From NCBI GenBank assembly GCA_014376915.1, contig JACMQP010000434.1:1-8018 (forward strand): DNA of 8,018 bases. The letters are read 5' to 3'. The notes under the pieces are model-generated. The model searched no databases, was not told where the DNA came from, and saw only the letters and a program-made list of their open reading frames with translations. This stretch comes from Ramlibacter sp. GTDB taxonomy: Bacteria > Pseudomonadota > Gammaproteobacteria > Burkholderiales > Burkholderiaceae. The translations under genes and the position numbers were made by a program. Of the stretch, positions 1 to 7,127 are shown piece by piece. How positions within the stretch are numbered: position 1 is the first letter of the stretch; each line of letters opens with the position of its first letter.

Positions 1-807
1 CTCCAACACCGCCTTGTCGTCGTAGGTGCTGAACGTGGCCTTGACGGCGACCCAGCCGCGGTGCAGCGCGCCAGCCGTGCTGCCGTGGTTTTCGGCCGTC
101 CCGCCGAGGCTGCGGATCTGGTCGTTCAGCTCTTGCGCGGCGCTTCGGCAGTCGTCGGCCCGCTGCAAAAAGGTGGACTTGAGGTCCTGGCGCTTGGCCT
201 GCTCGGCGCAGGCGCGAAACCCGTACTCGCCGTCCCGGCAGCACTCCGCGAGATCCTGCAAGGCGTCGATCACGTCGTCGGTGTCACCCGAGATGTTGGC
301 TGCGCTCTGGGCCGTGCCGACAATGGCCGCGGAGTGCCCGGTGCGGGCCTTGCTGTCGACGCGGTTCCACGCGGCGCGGCTGGCTTGTTGCGCCTGCGGC
401 CACGACAGGCTGGACCCGCCACGGGCCGATTCCCATTCGGAGCGTAGCGCAGGCTCTGCCGTGTTCCAGTCGTCATACCGGGTGCGGCCGGTGACGCCAA
501 GGCGATAGGCCGGCGCATATTCGTCGAAGGCGCGGCCCTGCTCGTAGTAGGACTCGTTCGAATAGTTGTCGCGCCAGTAGGCTTCTTCGGCGGTCGGGTT
601 CACCGCTTCGCCGGCAGCCTTGCCGGCCAGCCCGCCGACCACGGCTCCGACCACGCCGCCGACGGCGACACCGATCGGGCCGCCGAAGGCACCTACGGCT
701 GCGCCGGCGACCGCGCCGCCAGTCGCTCCAATGCCGGTGCCGACCGGATGGGCGCCGGGTTCGTCGGTGATCGGGTCGCGGTTCAGATCTCGTTCTTCAG
801 CAGCCAT
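1..807 (-). CDS. Glycine-zipper / PA2169-type four-helix (DUF2383) fusion protein, 3' end missing
   Basis: The frame is open from an ATG at 807 to the window edge (269 codons, no stop reached). AAGGAG at 814-819, six bases upstream, fixes the start. Residues 1-20 are polar (ending DEPGAHPVG). Residues about 22-67 are almost all Gly, Ala and Val in a glycine-zipper pattern (GGAVAGAAVGAFGG and similar), which could pack into or against a membrane. Residues 70-150 are rich in Tyr, Trp and Glu (EEAYWRDNY, YDDWNTAEP, SLSWPQAQQASRAAW). From about 175 the protein matches the PA2169/DUF2383 four-helix-bundle family: DVIDALQDLAECCRDGEYGF, then FLQRADDCRSAAQELNDQIR and GALHRGWVAVKA. That family resembles ferritin-like bundles and has no settled biochemical function. 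I infer a stress or envelope-associated role only loosely. The domains are in one uninterrupted frame, so this is a fusion. It is divergent from the gene at 1051. Confidence 0.85.
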   Translation of the reverse strand, partial: MAAEERDLNRDPITDEPGAHPVGTGIGATGGAVAGAAVGAFGGPIGVAVGGVVGAVVGGLAGKAAGEAVNPTAEEAYWRDNYSNESYYEQGRAFDEYAPAYRLGVTGRTRYDDWNTAEPALRSEWESARGGSSLSWPQAQQASRAAWNRVDSKARTGHSAAIVGTAQSAANISGDTDDVIDALQDLAECCRDGEYGFRACAEQAKRQDLKSTFLQRADDCRSAAQELNDQIRSLGGTAENHGSTAGALHRGWVAVKATFSTYDDKAVLE

Positions 808-1050
808 GAGGTGCTCCTTGGTCAAATTTCAGTTGGACGATTTCACGCGAGTACCGCTTGCTTGCGGTGTCTTGCGTTGTTATCTTGTGCTCTGCCCCAG
901 CCGCTGCCGTCAGCCAAACCGGGACACTGCTTGTAGGAAGGCTCCCACCATGAGCAGGCCGGTCGCACGGCGCCGCCCACAGGGGTTCGCTGGCTTGTCC
1001 TACAGGCTGTTCGCATCGGGTGGTGCACCCTCCGACCGAAGTCAACATCC
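808..1050. other. Divergent intergenic spacer, no gene
   Basis: This 243-bp spacer separates the minus-strand fusion gene from the plus-strand gene at 1051 and must hold promoters for both. I see no convincing sigma70 -35/-10 pair on either strand. Visible structure is a small hairpin, ACCGC at 853-857 pairing with GCGGT at 864-868 around TTGCTT, and a perfect 7-bp inverted repeat, TGTAGGA at 932-938 and TCCTACA at 998-1004, separated by 59 bp. Short open frames crossing this spacer have no ribosome binding site and no protein-like composition, so I call no gene here. Confidence 0.6.
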
Positions 1051-1515
1051 ATGAAACAGTCGCTGCGCAAGACCGCTACTCAGCTGCACCTGGAATACAG
1101 GGACGGAGAGCCCGGCGGGCGGCTGGTCGGGCACCACATGTCCCTTATCCAAGACGGCTCCGTGCTGACGATCGTGTTCGATCTGGCCGCCAATTTCCAG
1201 GCGCGCGACAAGGCGTCGGCCGCGTACCTGGAGGCCGTTAACCTGGAGCACAACCACCGTCGGCTGCGGTCGCTGCAATGCGGCGACAATTTGGTGCGGT
1301 CACGCTTGATCCGGGCTTGGGAAAAGGTCAGTGATCCGAAACCGAGGATGTGCCTGGAACTCGGGGCGCGAGGGCGGTGTCTGTATTCGATCAAGCCGCA
1401 TTCGATGTTCACCGGAGGCATTCAGCTCGACGTTGTGGAAGTGCTGGAAGAAGACTTGCGGGCCAGCCGAACGCTGCCGCCGCAACAATTGGACAAACCA
1501 AGGATTCACCCATGA
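1051..1515 (+). CDS. Unrecognised 154-aa soluble protein
   Basis: I do not recognise a family. The protein has no signal peptide and no membrane segment. The first half (about 1-80) alternates hydrophobic and charged stretches as a folded domain would (HHMSLIQDGSVLTIVFDLAA, then a helical, Arg/Lys-rich AYLEAVNLEHNHRRLRSL). The middle has SRLIRAWEKV. The last 20 residues, rich in Gln, Pro and Lys, look disordered. The start ATG follows only a weak GAAG ribosome site; the next Met is residue 30. Codon use is less biased to G/C at third positions than in metK or engB, with AGG and CGA arginines and several TTG leucines, so recent acquisition or weak selection is possible. The stop overlaps the next start as ATGA, suggesting translational coupling to the secreted protein gene. 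A chance open frame is possible, but the long frame, plausible composition and overlap argue for a gene. Confidence 0.6.
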   Translation: MKQSLRKTATQLHLEYRDGEPGGRLVGHHMSLIQDGSVLTIVFDLAANFQARDKASAAYLEAVNLEHNHRRLRSLQCGDNLVRSRLIRAWEKVSDPKPRMCLELGARGRCLYSIKPHSMFTGGIQLDVVEVLEEDLRASRTLPPQQLDKPRIHP

Positions 1516-2402
1516 CCCAGCGATTTCTGACGCGACTGACGCGCATCGGGGCTGCGGCCGCCATCGGGCTCGCTTCGCTGCAGGTGCTTGCCGACGACGT
1601 CGCCGGACTGCGGGCGAGGCACCGCGAGCTGCGAGAGCGGCTCAGCCACAACAGCTTCCAGCGCCCCATGGTGATCGACTCGGCCCAGGCCGGCGACAAC
1701 CTCAAGGGCGACGTCTACGCCGTGCTGGACCATTCTTTCAGCGCCCTCAGCAACGAACTGAAAAACCCAGAGAACTGGTGCGACATCCTGATCCTGCCGG
1801 TCAACACCAAGTACTGCCACGCCATGAACGAAGCCACGGGCACCAACCTGATGGTGCGGATCGGCCGCAAGTTCGACCAGCCGGTGGAGGATGCGTACAA
1901 GCTGCAATTCGCGTACCGCAACGTGGCGGCGACGCCCGAGTATTTCGAGAGCAAGCTGGCGGCCAAGGAAGGCCCCATCGGAACCCGTGATTACCAAATC
2001 ACGGTGTCTGCCGTACCGCTGGACGACAAGCGTACCTTCATGCACCTGAGCTATTCGTATGGCTACGGATTCGCCGGCAAGGTGGCCATGCAGGCGTACC
2101 TGGCCACCGTCGGCGCCGACAAGGTCGGTTTCAGCGTCACCGGGAACGGTGCAGACGGCCAGCCGATCTACATGGGTGGCGTGCGCGGCGCAGTCGAGCG
2201 CAATGCGATGCGCTACTACCTGGCGATCGATTCGTACCTCGACTCACTCAGCGCACCGCCCAATCAGCAGGTCGAGCGGCGGATCCAGGGCTGGTTCGAC
2301 GCCACCGAGCGCTACCCGCGGCAGCTGCGCGAGATGGACCGTCCGACCTACGTCGCAATGAAGCGCAACGAGGTGGAGCGGCAACAGAACGTCATCCAGT
2401 GA
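1512..2402 (+). CDS. Unrecognised secreted protein with signal peptide (296 aa)
   Basis: The chosen ATG has AAGGA eight bases upstream and overlaps the previous stop as ATGA. It is followed at once by a typical Sec signal peptide: basic residues (RFLTRLTR), a hydrophobic core (IGAAAAIGLASLQ), and a likely cut after VLA near residue 27. The frame stays open upstream to an ATG at 1350, but that would bury the signal peptide. The mature part begins with a charged helix (DVAGLRARHRELRERL). Two cysteines, about residues 90 and 102 (NWC and KYC), could form a disulfide in the periplasm. Later segments (YQITVSAVPL, TFMHLSYSYGYGF, GFSVTGNG, then RYYLAIDSYLDSL) suggest an antiparallel sheet closed by a long helix. 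That loosely recalls START/SRPBCC-like folds, but I would not assign the family from this. Function is unknown. Third-position G/C use is strong, so it is well adapted to this genome. Confidence 0.85.
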   Translation: MTQRFLTRLTRIGAAAAIGLASLQVLADDVAGLRARHRELRERLSHNSFQRPMVIDSAQAGDNLKGDVYAVLDHSFSALSNELKNPENWCDILILPVNTKYCHAMNEATGTNLMVRIGRKFDQPVEDAYKLQFAYRNVAATPEYFESKLAAKEGPIGTRDYQITVSAVPLDDKRTFMHLSYSYGYGFAGKVAMQAYLATVGADKVGFSVTGNGADGQPIYMGGVRGAVERNAMRYYLAIDSYLDSLSAPPNQQVERRIQGWFDATERYPRQLREMDRPTYVAMKRNEVERQQNVIQ

Positions 2403-2405
2403 CGG

Positions 2406-2435
2406 GTCTGGATGCCGGGTCGCGCCCGGCATGAC
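2406..2435. repeat. REP-like palindrome, possible bidirectional terminator
   Basis: ATGCCGGG at 2412-2419 pairs perfectly with CCCGGCAT at 2425-2432 around the loop TCGCG. An outer GTC/GAC pair (2406-2408 with 2433-2435) is set off by a three-base bulge. The plus side is followed only by a short run (GACAATTT) and the minus side has no T tract, so any terminator activity would be weak. It sits between two convergent genes, four bases after the plus-strand stop and about nine bases before the metK stop, which suits a shared terminator. Stem-bulge-stem shape, GC-rich arms and an intergenic site also fit a REP-type dispersed element. Confidence 0.5.
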
Positions 2436-2443
2436 AATTTGGC

Positions 2444-3625
<1,182 letters not shown>

Positions 3626-3759
3626 TTGAATAAACTCCGTTGTTACGTTGCAAGGCGCGTTGCCTTGTGCCGGAGCTTGGGGCGAACGCTTTAGCAGAAC
3701 TCTTTTAACGTCGCCCTGCAAGTAGTTCATAACTCGGCGACGCCCTGACTTTAAACCCT
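3626..3759 (-). promoter_or_regulatory. metK upstream/leader region with two hairpins
   Basis: This spacer separates metK from the divergent acyltransferase gene. Read as metK-strand RNA, it has a first stem made by GGGCGA (from 3716-3711) and TCGCCC (3685-3680). This can extend through a one-base bulge into a further CG/CG pairing and encloses an A/T-richer loop. A second, tighter hairpin of CAAGGC/GCCTTG (arms 3667-3662 and 3656-3651) has a five-base loop. The ribosome site (GGAG, just upstream of the metK ATG) lies after the second hairpin. I do not see the conserved cores of the SAM-I, SAM-II or SAH riboswitches, so I do not name a class. I could not pick a convincing promoter on either strand. 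The base-paired arms are seen directly; a regulatory role is inference. Confidence 0.4.
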
Positions 3760-4578
3760 TTGAAAACCCTATTCCGCCTGCTGGCCGTGTTGCCCCTGCC
3801 GCTGCTGCACCTGTTGGGCGCCGCACTGGGCTGGATCGCGTTCCTGGGGTCGCCGACCTACCGGCGCCGGTTCCTCGCCAACGCGGCCCAGGCCGGCCTT
3901 GGATTCGGTGCCGTCCGTGCGGCCGTGGCGGCGGCGGGAGCGCTGGTCGCCGAGCTCCCGCGGCTCTGGTTCGGCCGTCCGGCGCCGATCGAGTGGGATG
4001 GCGCCGGACTGATCGACCAGGCCCGCGCTGCCGGCCGGGGCGTGGTCTTCCTCACCCCGCACCTGGGCTGCTTCGAGGTGACGGCGCAGGGCTATGCGGC
4101 AAGCTACGGCAAGATCACGGTGCTCTACCGACCGGCCCGCAAGGCGTGGCTGCAAGAGTTGGTCGATACCTCGCGCGGACGACCGCGGCTGGCGACCGTG
4201 CCGACGACGCTGGCAGGGGTCAAGCAGATGCTCAAGGCGCTGAAGGCCGGCGAAGCCGTCGGACTGCTCCCGGACCAGGTGCCACCCGCAGGGCTCGGCA
4301 CCTGGGTGCCGTTTTTCGGCCGTGCCGCCTACACGATGACGCTGCCGGCCAGGCTGGCGCAGCAAACCGGGGCTGTCGTGCTGCTGGCCTGGGGCGAGCG
4401 CCTGGCATGGGGTCGCGGCTACCGGATCCACCTGCGCCCGGCGCCCGCGACGCTGCCGACCGATCCGGCGAGAGCCGCGGCGCAGGTCAACGCGTTGATG
4501 GAAGCGCTGATCCGGGAATGTCCGGCCCAGTATTTGTGGGGCTATGCGCGTTACAAGCCGCCCGGGGTGGCGCGCTGA
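3760..4578 (+). CDS. lpxL: Lipid A-type acyltransferase, LpxL/HtrB family, first copy
   Basis: A 272-aa lysophospholipid/lipid A acyltransferase homologue, expected to transfer an acyl chain from acyl-ACP at the cytoplasmic face of the inner membrane. A hydrophobic N-terminal anchor (about 5-30, [19 protein letters not shown]) is followed by [16 protein letters not shown], typical for the family. The catalytic HX4E motif is at 101-106 (HLGCFE). Further marks are LLPDQ at 169-173, VPFFGR after it, and [12 protein letters not shown] at 257-268. The start is a TTG at 3760; there is no in-frame ATG or GTG between the upstream TAA (3730-3732) and the conserved N-terminus, and no clear Shine-Dalgarno, so translation may be modest. 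Which acyl position it serves, or whether it acts on ornithine or other lipids, cannot be told from sequence. The gene overlaps the next one by a single base (TGATG). Confidence 0.9.
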   Translation: MKTLFRLLAVLPLPLLHLLGAALGWIAFLGSPTYRRRFLANAAQAGLGFGAVRAAVAAAGALVAELPRLWFGRPAPIEWDGAGLIDQARAAGRGVVFLTPHLGCFEVTAQGYAASYGKITVLYRPARKAWLQELVDTSRGRPRLATVPTTLAGVKQMLKALKAGEAVGLLPDQVPPAGLGTWVPFFGRAAYTMTLPARLAQQTGAVVLLAWGERLAWGRGYRIHLRPAPATLPTDPARAAAQVNALMEALIRECPAQYLWGYARYKPPGVAR

Positions 4579-5444
4579 TGCCCAGCCACCTCGGGGTCTT
4601 GCTGATGCGCGTGCTGGCGCCATTGCCGCTGGCGTGGCTGCGCGCGTTCGGCTGGCTGTTCGGCTGGGTCCTCTATGCGGTCGTCCCGTCGCGCCGGCGC
4701 GTGGTGCGAGCCAATCTGGACCAGTGCTTTCCGCAGTGGAGCGCGCATCAGCGGGCGGCGCTGGTGCCGCGCGTTTTCATCCGCTTCGCGCAGGCCTGGC
4801 TGGATCGCAGCTGGCTCTGGCACGCCCGGACCGGGGTGGTGCGGCGCCGGCTAAACCTCGCCGGCGCGCTGTCCGAATTCGACGGCAACACGCCGATCGT
4901 CATGTTTGCGCCGCACTTCGTCGGCATGGACGCGGGCTGGACCGCGGTGACGCAGCAACTGCCGCGGCATTTCACCGGCATCTACACCGACCAGGCCGAC
5001 AAGGTGGTGGACGCCTGGATGCTGCGCGGCCGGCAGCGCTTCGAGACCGCTCGGCCGTTCGGGCGTGCAGACGGCGTCAAGGCCATCGTTTCCTCCCTGC
5101 GTGGCGGCTCGCCGCTGTACCTGTTGCCAGACATGAATTTCGGTCCCGAGGAATCGATCTTCGTGCCGTTCTATGGTGTCCCCGCGGCCACCGTGCCGTC
5201 CCTGTCCCGCTTCGCCCGGCTGGGGCGCGCCAAGGTGGTTCCGGTGATCGCGCGAATGACGCCGCAAGGCTACGACGTGACAGTGCTGCCAGCGTGGCAG
5301 GATTTCCCCACGGCCGACATCGAGGTCGACACGGCGTTGATGAACCGGCGGCTGCAGGAGTACATCGACACGATGCCTGACCAGTACTACTGGGTCCACA
5401 GGCGTTTCAAGACCCGCCCACCCGGCCTGCCGGACGTTTACTGA
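4578..5444 (+). CDS. lpxL: Lipid A late acyltransferase, LpxL/HtrB family, second copy
   Basis: A 288-aa paralogue of the preceding protein, closer to classical lauroyl/myristoyl lipid A transferases. It has an N-terminal membrane anchor (about 12-36, VLAPLPLAWLRAFGWLFGWV), then SRRRVVRANLDQCFP, a typical early family block. The catalytic HX4D motif is at 113-118 (HFVGMD). LLPDMNFG at 182-189 and VPFYG follow, and the C-terminal DQYYWVHRRFKTRPPG (268-283) is nearly the family consensus. The start ATG shares its A with the upstream stop, so the two are probably coupled; a second in-frame ATG 27 bases later (Met-Arg-Val-Leu) is possible. The two enzymes likely add different secondary acyl chains to lipid A. 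The 3' end overlaps the hydrolase gene by seven bases tail to tail, leaving no room for a terminator. Confidence 0.93.
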   Translation: MPSHLGVLLMRVLAPLPLAWLRAFGWLFGWVLYAVVPSRRRVVRANLDQCFPQWSAHQRAALVPRVFIRFAQAWLDRSWLWHARTGVVRRRLNLAGALSEFDGNTPIVMFAPHFVGMDAGWTAVTQQLPRHFTGIYTDQADKVVDAWMLRGRQRFETARPFGRADGVKAIVSSLRGGSPLYLLPDMNFGPEESIFVPFYGVPAATVPSLSRFARLGRAKVVPVIARMTPQGYDVTVLPAWQDFPTADIEVDTALMNRRLQEYIDTMPDQYYWVHRRFKTRPPGLPDVY

Positions 5445-6367
5445 GCGTGGAGAAAGTTCGCCAGCCGCGCGGCGACAAATTCGGGCCGCTCGTGGACGAT
5501 CCAGTGGCTGGCTCCCTCGACCTTCTCCAGCGTGAGGCGCGGAATGTATTGCTCCAGGCCGTCGACCAGCTCCGGCCGCAGGGCGACGTCGTCCATGCCC
5601 CACAGGACGAGCGTCGGCACTTCCACCGTCAGCATCTCCCTCGGCAGTTCGATCGCTGCCGCACCAGCATTTTCCGGGCGCGGCGGGCGTAGCGGTGACG
5701 CGCGATAAAAATTGCAGCCGCCCACCAGACCTGCACCGGCGGCGGCGGCGGCGCCCGCCGGGCCGCTCCAGACCGCTCGGTACTGGTCCTTCGTCGCCTC
5801 GGTCAGCCACGACCCGCCGGTTCCGCCATTGGTGAAGAACGGCCACATCCGCGCAAAGTCGCGCTCGGCCAGCAAGCGCTCGGCGTCCGGCCGGACCAGG
5901 AAGTTCATGTAGGCGCTGGCCGCCTGCTGCTTCGGGTTGCTTTTGAGCTCGCGCAGGAAGGTGCCTGGATGCGGGGAGTTGATGATCGCCAGCCGCTTGG
6001 TCAGCTGCGGCAGCTGGTTGGCCAGGTTCCAGGCGATCGCGCCGCCCCAGTCGTGCGCCACCAGGCACTCCAGCGGCGCGCCGATGATTTCGATCAGGGC
6101 GGCGACGTCCTGCACCAATGCCTTGGCGCGATAGGCTTTCACGTCAACGGGCGTGCTGGAATGCTCGTACCCGCGCAGGTTCGGCGCGATGCAGCGATAG
6201 CCGCCGTGTTCGGGCCGCGCGAAATGGGTCAGCAGCGCATCCCAGGCGAACGCCGCTTCCGGAAAGCCGTGCAGGAACATCAGCACCGGCCGGCCGGGTT
6301 TGCCCGTGGCGCGGCAACTCAGGGTAATGCCGTGCGGCAGCGCTTGCTGGAAGGTTTCGATCGTCAA
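5438..6367 (-). CDS. Alpha/beta hydrolase, epoxide hydrolase-like
   Basis: A 309-aa cytoplasmic alpha/beta hydrolase with no signal peptide. Visible catalytic parts: oxyanion motif HGFP at 33-36; nucleophile elbow HDWGG with Asp at 106, as in epoxide hydrolases and haloalkane dehalogenases rather than Ser esterases; the WGMDD acid region at 256-260; and the catalytic His at 288 (GASHW). In the cap, NFYRA matches the NWYR/NYYR block that carries a substrate-activating Tyr in epoxide hydrolases, which favours that activity, though the substrate is unknown. The start is TTG at 6367: its TTGA overlaps the engB stop and GGAG lies five bases upstream. A TTG at 6400 and a GTG at 6394 are in frame but lack such a site. 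The cap has an Ala/Gly-rich insert just before NFYRA, encoded by a GGC-repeat tract. Confidence 0.9.
   Translation of the reverse strand: MTIETFQQALPHGITLSCRATGKPGRPVLMFLHGFPEAAFAWDALLTHFARPEHGGYRCIAPNLRGYEHSSTPVDVKAYRAKALVQDVAALIEIIGAPLECLVAHDWGGAIAWNLANQLPQLTKRLAIINSPHPGTFLRELKSNPKQQAASAYMNFLVRPDAERLLAERDFARMWPFFTNGGTGGSWLTEATKDQYRAVWSGPAGAAAAAGAGLVGGCNFYRASPLRPPRPENAGAAAIELPREMLTVEVPTLVLWGMDDVALRPELVDGLEQYIPRLTLEKVEGASHWIVHERPEFVAARLANFLHAQ
5738..5752. repeat. (GGC)5 trinucleotide run inside the hydrolase gene
   Basis: Five GGC triplets in a row on the plus strand read as GCC (Ala) codons in the minus-strand hydrolase gene. They form the poly-Ala part of an Ala/Gly-rich insert in the cap domain. 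The run is a multiple of three, so length changes by slippage would leave the frame intact. Confidence 0.7.
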
Positions 6368-7047
6368 GTCGTCTCCGGGGCTGGGTGGGTCCACTGCCAA
6401 AGCAGCAGGGCTGCTTCTTCCACGCCCTGCTTTTTCAGGGCTGAAAACAGTTTCACCTCACCGCCGCCGGCTTGCAGTCGCGCAATCGACAGCGCCTTGG
6501 CCTGCTCGCTGCGATTGAGCTTGTCGGCCTTGGTCAGTACCAGCATGAACTTCAGGCCTTCCTCGACCCGTGGCCGGATCACTTCCAGCAGGATGTCGTC
6601 GAGTTCCGTGAGGCCGTGGCGCGGATCGCACAGCAGCACCACGCCGCGAAGGTTCTCGCGCGACACAAGGTAATTGGCCATCACCTGTTGCCAGCGCAGC
6701 TTGTCCTGCTTGGGGACGGCCGCGTAACCGTAGCCGGGCAAGTCGGCCAGTACAGCGTCGGTGATGCCCTGTTTGCCCAAGGTGAACAGGTTGATGCTCT
6801 GGGTCCGGCCCGGGGTCTTGGAGGCAAAGGCCAGGCGCTTTTGCTGCGTCAGGGTATTGATGCAGGTCGACTTGCCGGCGTTGGAGCGGCCGACGAAGGC
6901 GATTTCCGGGTAATCGTGCGGCGGCAGAAACTCCAGCGTGGGCGCCGTGGTCAGGAACTTGGCCGTGTGCAGCCAGCCCAGCGCCACGACGGCGGGGTCT
7001 TTCTCGGGAGCGAGGCGGCCCTCGGGCGGGATCGCGGGCTTGGTCAT
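6364..7047 (-). CDS. engB: Ribosome biogenesis GTPase YsxC/YihA (EngB)
   Basis: An essential-type GTPase of the TrmE-Era-EngA-EngB family that takes part in late assembly of the large ribosomal subunit. All G motifs are readable: G1 GRSNAGKS at 53-60, the G2 region KTPGRTQSIN with Thr near 82, G3 DLPGYG at 102-107, G4 TKAD at 172-175 (the usual variant of NKxD in this family), and G5 SALKKQGV near 202. At 227 aa it is slightly longer than the roughly 195-210 usual, owing to about 25 extra N-terminal residues (PAIPPEGRLAPEKDP). The ATG at 7047 has only a weak GAAG site. Its stop overlaps the hydrolase start (TTGA), so the two are likely one transcript. It is divergent from the cytochrome gene, a common betaproteobacterial arrangement. 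Confidence 0.97.
   Translation of the reverse strand: MTKPAIPPEGRLAPEKDPAVVALGWLHTAKFLTTAPTLEFLPPHDYPEIAFVGRSNAGKSTCINTLTQQKRLAFASKTPGRTQSINLFTLGKQGITDAVLADLPGYGYAAVPKQDKLRWQQVMANYLVSRENLRGVVLLCDPRHGLTELDDILLEVIRPRVEEGLKFMLVLTKADKLNRSEQAKALSIARLQAGGGEVKLFSALKKQGVEEAALLLWQWTHPAPETT
6373..6376 (-). promoter_or_regulatory. Ribosome binding site that decides the hydrolase start
   Basis: GGAG on the minus strand lies within the last codons of engB, five bases before the TTG at 6367. It supports that TTG over the TTG at 6400 and GTG at 6394, neither of which has a comparable purine-rich site. Confidence 0.6.
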
Positions 7048-7087
7048 GGAGAGCTTCGGTATCGGGAGGAACCCGGGGATGGCATTG

Positions 7088-7093
7088 TAGAAT
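7088..7093 (+). promoter_or_regulatory. Candidate -10 box for the cytochrome c4 gene
   Basis: TAGAAT matches the sigma70 -10 consensus at five of six positions and lies in the short spacer divergent from engB. No good -35 is seen 16-18 bases upstream (the region is GGGAGGA-like), so the promoter may depend on an activator or be weak. If used, transcription would begin near 7100, downstream of the ATG at 7095, which makes the ATG at 7128 the likely translation start. Confidence 0.4.
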
Positions 7094-7127
7094 CATGAAG
7101 TTTTGCGCCAATAAACCGAACTCCGAC

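Noticed and set aside
26..518. Plus- and minus-strand open frames within 26-518
   Set aside because: They overlap the fusion gene in other frames. The frame reading 807 to 1 on the minus strand has the recognisable DUF2383 domain and a strong ribosome site.
1350..1511. Upstream extension of the secreted protein gene to an ATG at 1350
   Set aside because: The extension is Arg/Ala-rich, lies inside the 154-aa gene and would bury a clear signal peptide. The ATG at 1512 has a ribosome site.
3626..3759. Known SAM or SAH riboswitch upstream of metK
   Set aside because: I looked for the conserved core sequences of SAM-I, SAM-II and SAH elements on the metK strand and could not find them. Only generic hairpins are supported.
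3626..3826. N-terminal extension of metK by 67 codons
   Set aside because: The conserved family N-terminus and GGAG ribosome site mark the ATG at 3625. The extension overlaps the divergent acyltransferase gene.
4851..6068. Minus-strand open frame of 405 codons spanning the second acyltransferase and the hydrolase
   Set aside because: It is antisense to one well-supported gene and in a different frame of another, with no ribosome site and low-complexity Arg/Gly/Ala sequence.
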